NCBI RefSeq assembly: GCF_023065955.2
Contig: NW_026622874.1
Coordinates: forward strand, 80,312,917-80,376,916
Length of the DNA stretch: 64,000 nt
Reading direction: 5' to 3'
DNA from: Ursus arctos
Taxonomy: Eukaryota; Chordata; Mammalia; Carnivora; Ursidae
Shown here: in pieces, positions 1 to 11,701 of the stretch
How the letters are laid out: every line of letters starts with the position of its first letter
Numbering within the stretch: the first letter of the stretch is position 1
Notes under the pieces: generated by a model
Database searches by the model: none
Seen by the model: only the letters and a program-made list of their open reading frames with translations
What the model was told of the DNA's origin: nothing
Position numbers and translations under genes: made by a program

Positions 1-1670
1 GTTCCATACAAATTTAAGGACTATTTGTTCCAGTTCTTTGAAAAATGTCATCAGTGTTTTGAGCGGGATAGCAATGAAAGTGTAGATTGCTCTGGGTAGC
101 ATGGACATTTTAACTAGGTTAATTCTTCTGATCCATGAGCATGGAATAGTTTTCCATCTTTTTGTGTCTTCCTCAATGTCTTTCAAGAGTGACTTATAGT
201 TTCTAGAATATAGGCCCTTTACGTCTCTGGTTAAGTTAATTCCAACGTAACGTATGGTTTTTGGTGCTATTGTAAATGGGATGGATTCCCTAATTTCTCT
301 TTCTTCAGTCTCAGTATTTGTGTATAGAAATGCAACTGATTTCTGAGCATTGATTTTGTATCCCGCCACATTACTGAATTGCTCTATAACTTCTAGTGGT
401 TTGGGAGTGGATTCTTTTGGGTTTTCCATATAGAGTATCATGTCATCTGCGAAGAGAGACATTTTGACTTCTTCCTTGCCAATTTGGATACCTTTTATCC
501 CTTTTTGTTGTCTGATTGCTGTTGCAAGGACTTCTAGTACTATGTTGAATAATAGTGGCGAGAGTGGGCATCCTTGTCGTGTTCCTCATCTTCAGGGAAA
601 GGCTTCCAGCTTTTCCCCATTGAGAATGATATTTGCTGTAGGCTTTTCATAGATGGTTTTTATGAGATTGAGGAATGTACCCTCTATCCCTACACTCTGA
701 AGGGTTTTAATCAGGAAAGGATGCTGTATTTTGTCAAATGCTTTTTCTGCATCAATTGAGAGGCTCATATGGTTCCTGAGTCTTTTCTTGTTGATATGAT
801 GTATCACGTTGATCGATTTGCAAATGTTGAACCACGCTTGCATCCCAGGTAGGAATCCCACCTGGTCATCATGGATAATCCTTTTAATGTACTGTTGGAT
901 TCTATTAGCCAGGATCTTGTTGAGGATTTTGGCATCCATATTCATTAGGGAAATCGGTCTGTAATTCTCCTTTTTGATGGGGTCTTTGCCTGGTTTGGGG
1001 ATCAAGGTAATATTGGCCTCATAGAATGAGTCTGGTAGCTTTCCTTCTGTTTCTATTTTTTGAAATAGCTTTAGGAGAATAGGTATTATTCCTTCTTTGA
1101 ATGTTTGGTAGAATTCCCCAGGAAAACCGTCCGGGCCTGGAGTTTTGTTATTTGGAAGGTTGTTTAGCACTGACTCAATCTCTTCATAATTAATTGGCCT
1201 GTTTAAAAAATCAATTTCTTCCTGTTTCAGTCTTGGTAGTTTATAGGTTTCCAGGAAGGCCTCCATCTCTTCCAGATTGCTTAATTTATTGGCATAGAGC
1301 TGTTGATAAATGTTTCTAATAATCCTTCCAATTTCATTGGTGTTGGTTGTGAACTCTCCTTTTTCATTCATAATTTTATTAATTTGGATCCTTTCTCTAT
1401 TCTTTTGGATAAGTCTTGCCAGCGGTTTGTCAATTTTATTGATTCTCTCAAAGAACCAGCTTCTAGTTCTGTTGATCTGCTCCACTGTACTCCTGGTTTC
1501 TAATTCATTGATTTCTGCTCTAATCTTGGTCAACTGTTTCCTCATGCGTGGATTAGGCCCGTCCCTCTGTTGCTGTTCCAGCTTCTGGAGGTGAGAATAT
1601 AAAAACTGCATTTTAGATTTTTCTATTCTTTTGAGTGAGGCTTGGATGGCTATGTATTTCCTTCTTCTGG
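1..1670 (-). mobile_element. L1 ORF2 fragment, 5' truncated, continues past the window
   Basis: Minus-strand reading gives L1 ORF2 from just before the reverse transcriptase domain through the palm. Visible landmarks are [50 protein letters not shown] and, further on, FADD. Homology begins abruptly near 1670 ([11 protein letters not shown]). The element leaves the window at position 1 within the connection domain. Confidence 0.95.
592..1611 (-). pseudogene. L1 ORF2 reverse-transcriptase segment, 339 open codons
   Basis: This is the longest open frame in the window. It covers the RT fingers and palm up to GEKLEAFP, where two in-frame TGA codons occur a few residues apart. Just past them the frame continues with recognisable RT sequence including FADD, so the element is inactivated by point changes rather than a frameshift here. 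It has no host function. Confidence 0.9.
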
Positions 1671-3084
1671 GCGCTCTCTCCTTCCTTTCCCAACTCCCGT
1701 CCTAGGGCCATTGGCTGAACAACATAAAAAACAAAGGAGGATAGAACTGCAACAACAATCAAATACTCAAGCAGGGTGGGAGGTTTCAGCCCCCTCTCAG
1801 CAACTCAGTGCAGATTGAACATCCATAAGATGTAGGTCCTGAAAGCAAACCATCTGAATCCCACAGCTATCTCCACATATCTGTCCACATCCTTATACCA
1901 CTGTGGAGGACACATTAACTGTAGGCACACAGGGTGCAGTTACAAAAATGCACCCGATTTATTTTGTCCACAGGGGAAATTTCAATGTTTCCAGGGAGTG
2001 AAATCACACAGAGTACATTTTGGTAATAAAATGGGCTAGAAATCACTATAAAAAGCTAACTAGAAATTCCCGTATGTTTAGAATTTGAGAAGTAACTCTG
2101 TAAATAAGAGTAAAGAAATCCCAAAGAAAAAGAGCGATGTTGGAACTCAGTGAAATGAGCATCATAAAATTATAATCAAATACGTCTTCTGGCCAGAAAT
2201 TCCTGGAATATTGGTGTGAGAAGATTGTACGGTCTCAAAATCATCCCTAATTGACCAAGACATTTTAATACTGCAAACAGCGGTAGATCTGTCACTTATC
2301 TCTATGACCCTCCTACCCATTAGCTTGGGCTTTACGTTATGAACCACACAGGGAATCAATCCAAGCTGACTCTCATGGGATCTCCTGGGACCTCCAGGAA
2401 TGAGAGCATTTTAAGAGAAAACGTTCACCAGCTTCTCTCCTGGGAGATCCAGGGGCCCAGGTTACTCGATGAACCCCTGTGATCATCTCTCCTGGGCCCT
2501 GTCCTGAGCAGCACTTCCTAAACTGTTTCTCTCTAGGACTAACACAATGTTTCCCCAACTCATTCAGGCCCAAGGCAGCTGAAAATCAGTGCTCTACAAA
2601 CCACCACTTCATTATTTTGCAAATTTCTTGTAAATAGGAACCATTCTAGCTCTGCTAAACTAGGAAAACAGTATCTTTAACATAAATATAGAGAAACGAT
2701 AAAAAAACAAGCGAACAAAAACAAAAGAAGGATCACAAAACATTAGTATTAAATTCTGTTTAGATGCCGCTGCCCACCTCAAGAGCCCCAGAGTTGGGCT
2801 GTCCTGGTTATAGAAGGAGAGACCAGCTACAGAAGGGGTGGAGTCAGACTAGCCCAAAAGTGAACAGAGAGAGGCCCAGGCTATAAGGGGGACTAGGGAA
2901 TTCCATGAAGGATGGCCAGGGTCACCTGATTATAACTGGAACAGGGAGCAGGGAAAGAAGAAGCAGTGAACAGAGTTTGGGGGCATCAAACAGGTGAGAT
3001 CACTCATGGAGGTGAAAAGTGTCCCCAAAGCCAGTGTCAGCCTCCCATCCACAAAGCCCTTCGTGGCCCCTGGAGACAGGGCCG
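1671..3084. other. No gene or recognised repeat seen
   Basis: Mixed-composition unique-looking sequence. Short frames on both strands have no family resemblance. The mirror is 61952-63365. Confidence 0.5.
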
Positions 3085-3240
3085 GGAGCCGAGAGTTTGA
3101 GATCCAGCTGTGCTGCTTACCAGCTGTGTGACCCTGGGCTGGTTTCCTTCAGTGAACTGCGAGTGTCCACGCCTGTGTCCGTAACTGTGCGGAGGCCAAG
3201 TGAAAGACACATGCTGAGCACCTTTGGACATCAGTATCAT
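3085..3240 (+). mobile_element. MIR fragment
   Basis: The stretch around GCTTACCAGCTGTGTGACC followed by CTGGGC matches the MIR core (tRNA-derived ancient SINE). The 3' part is strongly diverged. Confidence 0.65.
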
Positions 3241-4064
3241 CGTCTCCATGGGGCAAGTGTCTCCCAGATCTGGTGCCTCACGTCAGCTGTTATGTCACAC
3301 CAGTGTTGCACTGGTGACAACCACAGGTCCCTCCTGTGTCAGGCCTGTGCTAAGTCGTGTGCTTTGCACACATCATCTCTCAGGCTCCAGATGGCAGGAG
3401 GAGGTCATGAAGAGTGGACAGAGTTATGGGCCCCTGGCGAGGCTGAGGGATTCCTGGGCCCTGGGAAGGGTGAGTGAGTGGGGTCCCCTAGGGAGGGCTG
3501 AGAAATGCAGCTCCTGGGCTTACCTTGGAAGGAATGGGGGATTGGGCACCCCTGGAAAGGACTGGAGGAGTCTTACAGGATTCCTGGGTCCCCACAGGGC
3601 AGATCCCTCCCACACCTGTGCTGATAAAGGCTGGCATCTGGAAGCAACAGCAGCAGCAGCAGCATTCAGAGGCAGCAAAGGGAGCAGATCCATGGGAGGC
3701 TGGATGGAGCAGTGAAGAATGGTCTGGCAGCCAAGTGGACTCACCAGGCTGGGCTGCCCTCGGCCCCTTCCCCTTCCCCAGCCACCTCACTAGCTCTGGC
3801 CTTGACCTCACCCTCTAGCAGGGCATGGGCAAGCCAGGCAGAGGTGGACACCTGGGGCCAAGGAAGGGTCCCTCCCCAGATCTCTGTGTCCTGGTTGTTG
3901 AATAGACAAAAGGAGTCACCCAGGGCCCCTGGAACCAGGAGGAGAATCTGGCCCGAGAGTCCTCTCTGCTGGGGCTTGGGGAGAATCATGGAAGGACAGC
4001 ATTTAGCACTGGTTCATTCACAGAATAAAAGCACAACACAAGTCCCCTTGGATGCTGATATCCG
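3241..4064. other. GC-rich stretch with a short (CAG)n tract, no gene seen
   Basis: A run of five to six CAG units near 3645-3662 creates poly-Gln, poly-Ala and poly-Cys frames on both strands, which are not credible proteins. It holds one arm difference (3960). The mirror is 60972-61795. Confidence 0.5.
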
Positions 4065-4070
4065 TTTATT
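4065..4070 (-). terminator. Poly(A) signal of the ACSM-type exon
   Basis: AATAAA on the minus strand 206 nt after the stop, consistent with a short genuine 3' UTR. Confidence 0.5.
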
Positions 4071-4275
4071 ACCCCAGCCACATTCTGAGCGCTCACTCGG
4101 GGACTTGGAAGCAGGAGAGTAACTGACATTAATTTAAAAGAACAAAAATGCTGAAATGTGGTGCTCTTACAAATCAACGTCCAACACTCCCCCCCTCACA
4201 CTCTCCATAGTGGGGAAACTGAGGCAGCCAGGGATTTGGCAAAGATGACACAGTGGTTTCTGAGGGTTTTGCTGA

Positions 4276-4362
4276 TTACATCTGACTGAACTCCTTTTTC
4301 CAAAGGTCACTCCTTTTAATCTTGCCAGTGATGGTTTTGGGCGGTTCTGAGACAAATTCCAC
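4276..4362 (-). CDS. Terminal coding exon of an ACSM-type medium-chain acyl-CoA synthetase
   Basis: After the acceptor TTTATCCTTGACCAG the minus strand reads 28 open codons and TAA. The peptide starts [19 protein letters not shown] and ends KKEFSQM. The PKTxxGKxxR core is the A10 motif of acyl/aryl-CoA synthetases and carries their catalytic lysine. VEFV..LPKT.TGKI.R is characteristic of the ACSM (mitochondrial medium-chain) family, whose last exon begins near this point. A Trp follows Asp-Leu where relatives usually have a basic residue, and the motif has EPPK rather than the usual ELPK. The penultimate exon was not found in 4363-5490, nor by eye among the repeats beyond. This may be the 3' end of a gene broken up by repeat insertion, or a stray duplicated exon. 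Which ACSM paralogue it is cannot be told. Confidence 0.65.
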   Translation of the reverse strand: MEFVSEPPKTITGKIKRSDLWKKEFSQM

Positions 4363-4837
4363 CTGGTCAAGGATAAAGCAAACTCATCCTGACTTAGTCC
4401 AGCTGTCATTTCCTACCAATGCCCCATGCACCTCCTCTGCCCCTGCACAGTCCCCTAGAAGGGGTGGCACCATGTGGTGGCCCCAGTAGGCTCCACCAAG
4501 CATGTCAGGGTGTCATCTGACCCTGGAAGTTAGATGCATCCCTGTGACGTGCTCTGGCCAGTGAGATGTGAGTGGGAGTGAGGGGTGCCACCTCAAACAG
4601 AACACTTGGGACAACTGAGTCTGGCATCCCCTCTGTCCATCTCATATAGCACCTGGCAGTTACCTACGGTGGGTCTGCTTTTATCCTGGTCCCAGGAAGA
4701 CCATGTGGGTGTCTGGCAGGAGCAAGAAAGATACTTCCCTCGTTAGAAGCCGCTAAGACACAGGGCTACTAGTTACACACAGTAACATCTGGCCCATGCT
4801 AACTGGCAGGCACCCTCCGGTCTACTCTCTATCAGGC

Positions 4838-5089
4838 AGCACAGCCTAACATGCAAAGCATGAACTCTGTTGTCAGATACACATGGCTTTGAGCTCCAGA
4901 TCTGCCCTTTTCTTCACTCCAACCTCAGGCAGTTTACTGTGAGTCTTTGAGCCTCCATTTCCACTCTGCAAAATAGACGGTTATACCATCTCAGGTTTGG
5001 AGGGGCTGAAATGAAACAGTAATACATGTAAAGCTTTGAGTCCAGTGCCTGGCACACATAGTAAATGTTCAATAAATATTAGCTGCATG
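4838..5089 (+). mobile_element. MIR, nearly full length
   Basis: Successive matches to MIR: a 5' part with TGAACTCTG, a middle with TCCATTTCCACTCTGCAAAATAG, and a 3' part with TGTAAAGCTTTGAG, GTGCCTGGCACA, TAGTAAATG and TTCAATAAATATTAGCTGC. Each piece is shortened here to its recognisable core. Confidence 0.85.
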
Positions 5090-5493
5090 CCTTTATGTTT
5101 CGAAGGTAGACATTCAGAAAGCACAGGAACGTATTATTACGAAAGAAGGACATGTTAAATTTTTGGCCCGTGTATCCTTTCAAACTTTGTTTTTCAACAA
5201 ATAGCATAATATTTACATTCATTCACAGCCCTTTTCCTCTCAACAAGATACTGTGTTCTTTCCATGTTACAAATAACTACCTGCATCATGTTTTTAAGTT
5301 ATATAATATTAAATACCATGAATAATTTAATCATTTCTCTATTGTTGGGCATTTTCATAGGTTGCAAATGGCATCAAAGACAAATGAAGTAGAATAAAGT
5401 CCATCATAACGTATTGCAGGCTAGAATAAATATTATTCTATTAACTCTTCTTTGTTATGTATCTATAAACATATTGGGTTGCGATTTAAAATG
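5090..5493. other. AT-rich spacer, possible ancient repeat
   Basis: The phrase TCTCTATTGTTGGGCATTTTC resembles 3' regions of old interspersed repeats, but not enough to assign a family. No gene. The mirror is 59543-59946. Confidence 0.4.
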
Positions 5494-6659
5494 TATTCCT
5501 GGAGAGAATCCAAGATGGAGGAGGAACAGAAGACCTTAATTTCATACGGTTCCTGGAATTCAGCTAGATAGCTATCAAACCATTGGAACATCTGTGAACG
5601 CAACACAAGATGGAATAAAAGAATAGCTGCAACTCTCCAAATAGAACAAGTGACCACCTTCTCCAACGTAGGAGGTGTGAAGTGAATCTGAGGTGATATG
5701 CGGAAAGATAAACTGCAGGGGGAGGGAACCTCTGTTAGTTGGCTACAAGAAAGTGGTAGAGAAATGTAGCACAAAATCAGAGCTTTTAGAAGTCTGCTCC
5801 AGTGAGGGATGTCCCTGCCTGAAAGGTGCCCAGGTGGCAAAACAGGGCAGAATCCTAGGTGGGTTAGTGTGGTCTCGGGATCCCCGGGGTCACAGAAATA
5901 ACAGGGGTGCCTGAGTGTGGCAGAGCTCGCAGGCATCGGAGCAGGGAGCCACCTGGAATCAGTGAGCCCAGGAGTGGGCTCTTAGCTCAGGGATGCCATA
6001 TACCATGAACTGCAGAATGGCCAGGCAACCGCTCTCTGAGCAGGGGCCCAGCAAATGGCAGAACCAGCAGAATCCCCCATTCCTCCCCAGGGAGGAACAG
6101 CTCAGGGTGTGCACTGCAGGAGTCTGCAGGGTTTAGAGACACCAGTGGCATCCAGGCTTGAGATACAGATGCTCAGTCACAGGCTGGGTGAGCACAGAGA
6201 GCGGGCGGAGACCAGGGAGATAGGAATGATTGACTGCTTTTCCCTGAGGAAGCACTCAGGGGTGGGTCCCCGAGTTCCCGGATCCGGGACTGGAGTTTGG
6301 GAGGCCCCCATTTTCATTCTCACATCCGCTAAAGCTGGGCAGAAACCCTTCAGGGAACAAAAGCCACATAGAGCAAACTAGACCAGATTACTTAGCCGGG
6401 ACCCTGGCAAGGGCGCTACAATTCAGCCCTGACAAAAATACCTGAGAATCAAGGCAACAGGCCCCTCCCCAAGATCTCCAAGAATATCCATTCAAGACCG
6501 AGTATACCAATCATTGAGAACTGCAAAACTTCAGCACTAGGGGAATATAGTATATAGAATTCATGGTTGTTTCCCCAGGAATCTCGAGTCTTTCAATTTT
6601 AATTTTTTTTCTCTTTCATTTTTCAACCCATTTCTTATTTCATCAACTCTTTCTTAAAA

Positions 6660-7275
6660 ATCTTTTTAAATTTTCATTTGTACAGTTACATTCTATCCTT
6701 TCACTGTATTTAATTTTGTTTTTGTAAATACTCAAGTTTTTTTCTTTACAATTTTGGGATGCAGTTTCCTCTAACAGACCAAAATACAACCAGAATCTAG
6801 TGTATGGTTCAGTTCTCTTCACCTGTCTGATCATATTCTCTTTTTTCCCCCTCTTCTTCTTCTTCTTCTTCTTTTTTTTTTTTTTTGTTTATTCGTTTTG
6901 TTTTCTTAAAGTCTCTTTAAATTTTCATCTTTACAGATACATTCTATCTTTTCAATCTGTTTAATTTTTGTATATATAAATATGCTTTTCTTTACAATTT
7001 TGAGATGTAGTTTCTTCTAACAAACTGACCAAAATACACTCAGGATATAGTGTTCTGTTCACCTATCAGTGTATATTCTTTTATTTTCCCTTTTTTTCCA
7101 CTTTGGTTTTTGTCTTTTAATTTCCATTTGTACGGTTACATTCTATCTTTCCATTGTATTCAATTTTATTTTGGTACATATGTAAGTTTTTCTTTCTTTA
7201 CGATTTTGGGATCTAGTTTTCTAACAAACAGACCAAAATACACACAGGATCCAGAGTATCGTTCGGTGTATATTT
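6660..7275 (+). repeat. Three degenerate tandem copies inside the L1 5' UTR
   Basis: Three related AT-rich segments begin near 6667, 6919 and 7120. Each contains, in order, AAATTTTCATTTGTACAG-like, ACATTCTATC, TTTACAATTTTGGGAT and ACCAAAATACA blocks. Spacing is about 252 and 201 bp. A (CTT)n/poly-T tract at 6853-6886 separates the first two. Confidence 0.8.
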
Positions 7276-9924
7276 CTTTGGGGTCGTTGTTGCCGTTTTA
7301 GTATTTTGTTCTCTCACTCATCTATTCTTCACTGCACCAAATGACAAGATGGAAAAACTCACCTCAAAAAAGAGAACAAGAGGCAGTGCTGATTGCCAGG
7401 TCCCTAATCAGTATGGACGTAAGTCAGATGTTGGAAGTAGAGTTCAATAGAGATAACTAGCTGGGCTTGAAAAAAGCATAGAAGACACTACAGAATCCCT
7501 TTCTGGAGAAATAAAAGAACTAAAATCTAACCAACTCGAAATCAAAAAGGCTATTAATGAGATGCAATAGAAAATGGAGGTTCTAAGTGCTAGGATAAAT
7601 GAGGCAGAAAAAGTGACTTTACAGATAATACAATGGCACTAAATTCATATCGTTCAATAATTACTCTGAATGTAAACGGGCTAAATGTCCCAATCAAAAG
7701 ACAAAGGGTATCAGATTGGAGAAAAAAGCAAGACCCATCCATATGCTGTCTGCAAGAGACTCATTTCAGACCCAAAGACACCTCCAGATTCAAAGTGAGG
7801 GGGTGGAAAACCATTTATCATGCTAATGGACATCAAAAGAAAGCTGGGGTGGCAATCCTTATATCAGACAAATAGATTTCAAATCAAGGCTGTGATAAGG
7901 GATGAGGAAGGACACTATACCATAATTAAAGGGTCCATTCAACAAGATCTAACAATTGTAAATATTTATGCCCTGAACAGGGGAGCAGCCGATTATATAA
8001 GCCAATTAATAACAAAATCAAAGAAACACATGGACAATAATACAATAATAGTAGGGGAATTTAACACCCCACTCACTGCCATGTACAGATCATCTAAGCA
8101 GAAGATCAACAAGGAAACAAGGACATTGAATGACACACTGGACCAGACGGACTTCACAGATATATTCAGAACATTCCAAACTAAAGCAACAGAATACACA
8201 TTCTTCTCATGTGCACATGGAACATTCTCCAGAAAAGATCACATACTGGGTCACAAATCATTTCTCTACTGGTACCAAAAGACTGGGATCATTCCCTGCA
8301 TATTGTGGGACCACAATGCTTTGAAACTGGAACTCAATCACAAGAGGAAAGTTGGAAAGAATTCAAATACATGGAGGCTAAAGAGCATCGTGCTAAAGAA
8401 TGAATGGGTTAACCAGGAAATTAAACAAGAATTTTAAAAATTCATGGAAACAAATGAAAATGAAAATACAACTATTGAAGACCTTTGAGAAGCAGCAAAG
8501 GCAGGCCTAAGAGGGAAGCATATAGCACTACAAGCCTTTCTCAAAGAACAAGAAAGGTCTCAAAATGCAACCTAACCTGACACCTAAAGGCACTGAAGAA
8601 AGAACAGCAAATAAAGCCTAAACCCAGCAGGAGAAGAGAAATAATAAGGATTAAGGCAGAAATCAAGGAAATAGAAACCAAAAGAACAGTAGAACAGATC
8701 AATGAAAGAAGAAGCCGGTTCTTTTGAAAGAATTAGTAAGATTGATAAACCTCTGCCCAGACTTACCAAAAGAGAAAGGACCCAAATAAAGAAAATCATG
8801 AATGAAAGAGGAGAGCCACAATCAACACCAAAGAAATACAAACAATTATAAGAACATATTATGTGCAACTACATGCCAACAAATTAGGCAACCTGGAAGA
8901 AATGGAAGCATCCCTAGAGATGTCTGAACTACCAAAACTGAACTAAGAAGAAAAAGAAAACCTGAACAGACCCATAACCAGCAAGGAAATTGAAGCAGTA
9001 ATCACAAATCTCCCAACAAATAAGAGCACAGACCAGATGGCTTCCCAGGGGAATTCTACCAAACATTTAAAGAACTAAAGTCTTCTTCCAAGGTCTTTCT
9101 ACAAGGCCAGCATTAGCTTGATCCCAAAACCAGATAAAGACCTCACCAAGAAGGAAAATTACATACCAATATCCCTGATGAACATGGACGCAAAAATTCT
9201 CACCAAAATACTAGCCAATACGATCCAGCAGTCCATTAAAAGGATTATTCACCATGACCAAGTGGGATTTATTCCTGGGCTGCAAGGGTGGCTCAACCAG
9301 CACAAACCAATCAATGGGGTACACAACATTAATAAAAGAAAGGACAAGAACCACATGACCCTCTCAATAGATACAGAAAAAGCATTTGACAGGTACAGCA
9401 TCCTTTCTTGATTAAAACTCTTCACAGTGTAGGGATAGACAAAACATACCTCAATATCATAAAAGCCACCTAGGAAAAGCCCATTCATTCTGCATGGGTA
9501 AAAACTGAGAGCTTGTCCCCTAAGGTCAGGAACATGGCAGGGACGTCCACTATCACCAATGCTGTTCAACATAGCGCTAGAAGCCCTAGCCTCAGCAATC
9601 ATACAGCAAAAGGAAATAAAAGGCATTGGCAAAGAAAAAGTCAAACTCACTCTTCACAAACGACATGATGCTGATAACCAAAAGACTCCACCCCCAAATT
9701 GCCAGAACTCATACTGGAACTCGGCAAAGTGGCACGTTTAAATCAAGCACAGAAATCAATTGCATTTCTATACACTAACAATGACACAGAAGAAAGAGAA
9801 ATTAAGGAGTCAAAGCCATATACAATTGAACCCAAACCATAAGATACCTAGGAATAACCTAAACGAAGAGGCAAAGGATCTATCCTCCGAAAACTACAGA
9901 ACACTCATGAAAGAAATTGAGAAA

Positions 9925-9925
<1 letters not shown>

Positions 9926-9968
<43 letters not shown>
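9926..9968 (+). repeat. (CA)n microsatellite inside L1 ORF2
   Basis: About 21 uninterrupted AC dinucleotides. The mirror tract at 55068-55110 has the same length. Confidence 0.95.
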
Positions 9969-9969
<1 letters not shown>

Positions 9970-11701
9970 GGGAAAACGTTCCATGATCATGGATTGGAAG
10001 AACATATATTATTAAAATGTTTATGCTACCTAGAGCAATCTCTACATTCAATGCAATCCCTATCAAATACCATCAACTTTTTTCACAGAGCTAGAAGAAA
10101 TAATCCTAAAAATTGTATGGAACCAGAAAAGACCCCAAATAGCCAAAAGAATGTTGTAAAAGAAAACCAAAGCTGGTGGCATCACAATTCCGGACTTCAA
10201 GCTGTCTTATAAAGCTGTAGTCAACGAGACAGTATGGTACTGGCAGAAAAACAGACACATAAATCAATGGAACAGAATAGAGAGCCCAGAAATGGACCCT
10301 CAGCAATATGGTCAACTAAACTTTGACAAAGCAGGAAAGAATATCCAATGGAAAAAAGATAGTCTTTTCAGCAAATGGTATTGAGAAAATTGGACAGCCA
10401 CAGGCAGAAAAGAAAGAAAGTGGACCATTTCCTTATACCATTCTAAAACTGGATAAAAGACCTAAATGTGAGATAGGAAACCATCAAAATCCTAGAGGAG
10501 GACACAGGCAGTAACCTCTGTGACCACGGCCACAGCAACTTCTTGCTAGACACATTTCCAAAGGCAAGGGATGCAAAGGCAAAAATGAACTATTGGGACT
10601 GCATCAAGATAAAAAGCTTTTGCACAGCAAATGAAACAGTTGACAAAACCAAAAGACAACCAACAGAATAGGAGAAGATATTTGCAAATGACATATCAGA
10701 TAAAGGGCTAGTATTCACAATCTGTAAAGAACTTATCAAACTCAACACCCAAAGAACAAGTAATCCACTCAAGAAACGGGCAGAAGACATGAACAGACAT
10801 TTCTCCAAAGAAGACATCCAAACGGCCAACAGACACATGAAAAAATGCTCCACATCACTTGGCATCAGGGAAATACAAATCAAAACCACAATGTGATACC
10901 ACCTTACACCAGTCAGAATGGTTAAAATTAACAAGTCAGGACACGACAGATGTTGGCAAGGATGTGGAGAAAGGGGAGCTCTCTTCCACTGTTGGTGGGA
11001 ATGCAAGCTGGTGCAGCCACTCTGGAAAACAGTACCGAGGTTCCACAAAAAATTGAAAATAGAGCTACCCTATGACTCAGCCATCGCACTACTGGGTATT
11101 TACCCCATAGATACAAATGTACTGATCTGAAGGGGCACCAGTGTTTATACCAGCAATGTCCACAAAGACTATCTATGAAAGGAGCCCAGATGTCCATCGA
11201 CACATATTGAATGGATAAAGAAGACGTGATATATATAGATGGATAGATACATAGATAGATAGATAGCTAAGATGGAATATTATGCAGCCATCAAAAGTGA
11301 AATCTTGCCATTTACAGTGATGTGGATTGAAAGAGGGTATTATGCTGAGCAAAAAAAGTCAATCAGAGAAAGACAATTATCATATGATCTCACTAGTATT
11401 TGGAATTTAAGAAACAAAAGAGAGGATCATAGGGGGAGAGAGGAAAGAGGTTAAAAGAAGACAAAACTAGAGAGGGCAACAAACCGTAAGAGACTCTTAA
11501 TCATAGGAAGCTGACTGAGGTTTGCTGGAGGGGAGGGGGGGTGGAGGGATGGGGTAATTGGGTCATGGACATTGAGTAGGGCATGTGATGTAATGAGCAC
11601 TGGATGTTAATATAAGACTGATGAATGACAGACCTGTAAGTCTGAAACCAATGATACCGTCTATGTTAATTAAATGAATTTAAATATATGTTTTTAAAAA
11701 A

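Larger units (their letters stand above)
5494..11698 (+). mobile_element. L1, nearly full length (5' UTR to 3' tail), inactive
   Basis: It starts with a typical L1 leader (CCAAGATGGAGGAGGAACAG), followed by a 5' UTR about 1.8 kb long. ORF1 is reduced to about 0.3 kb (start near 7349, early TAG), so most of its roughly 1-kb coding region is missing. ORF2 starts at 7633 with the endonuclease (ITLNVNGLN, CCLQETHFR). RT follows around 9118-9411 ([16 protein letters not shown]), then the C-terminal domain with [14 protein letters not shown] near 10985-11040. Frameshifts and stops break ORF2 many times. It ends in a 3' UTR and a short A tail before 11700. It contains (CA)n at 9926-9968 and a GATA-like tract near 11232-11265. 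Confidence 0.92.

Noticed and set aside
3019..4122. Several 100-160-codon frames, some with poly-Gln, poly-Ala or poly-Cys
   Set aside because: They arise from a short (CAG)n tract and GC-rich DNA read in all frames, and part of the first overlaps a MIR. No protein resemblance.
5463..5936. A 157-codon minus-strand frame
   Set aside because: It lies antisense to an L1 5' UTR and has no splice or family support.
6853..6886. A short array that might look like a CRISPR or satellite
   Set aside because: It is a CTT/poly-T simple repeat inside an L1 leader. The organism is a mammal and there is no spacer structure.
7633..8437. Endonuclease-like frames
   Set aside because: They are the L1 ORF2 endonuclease domain, not a host nuclease.
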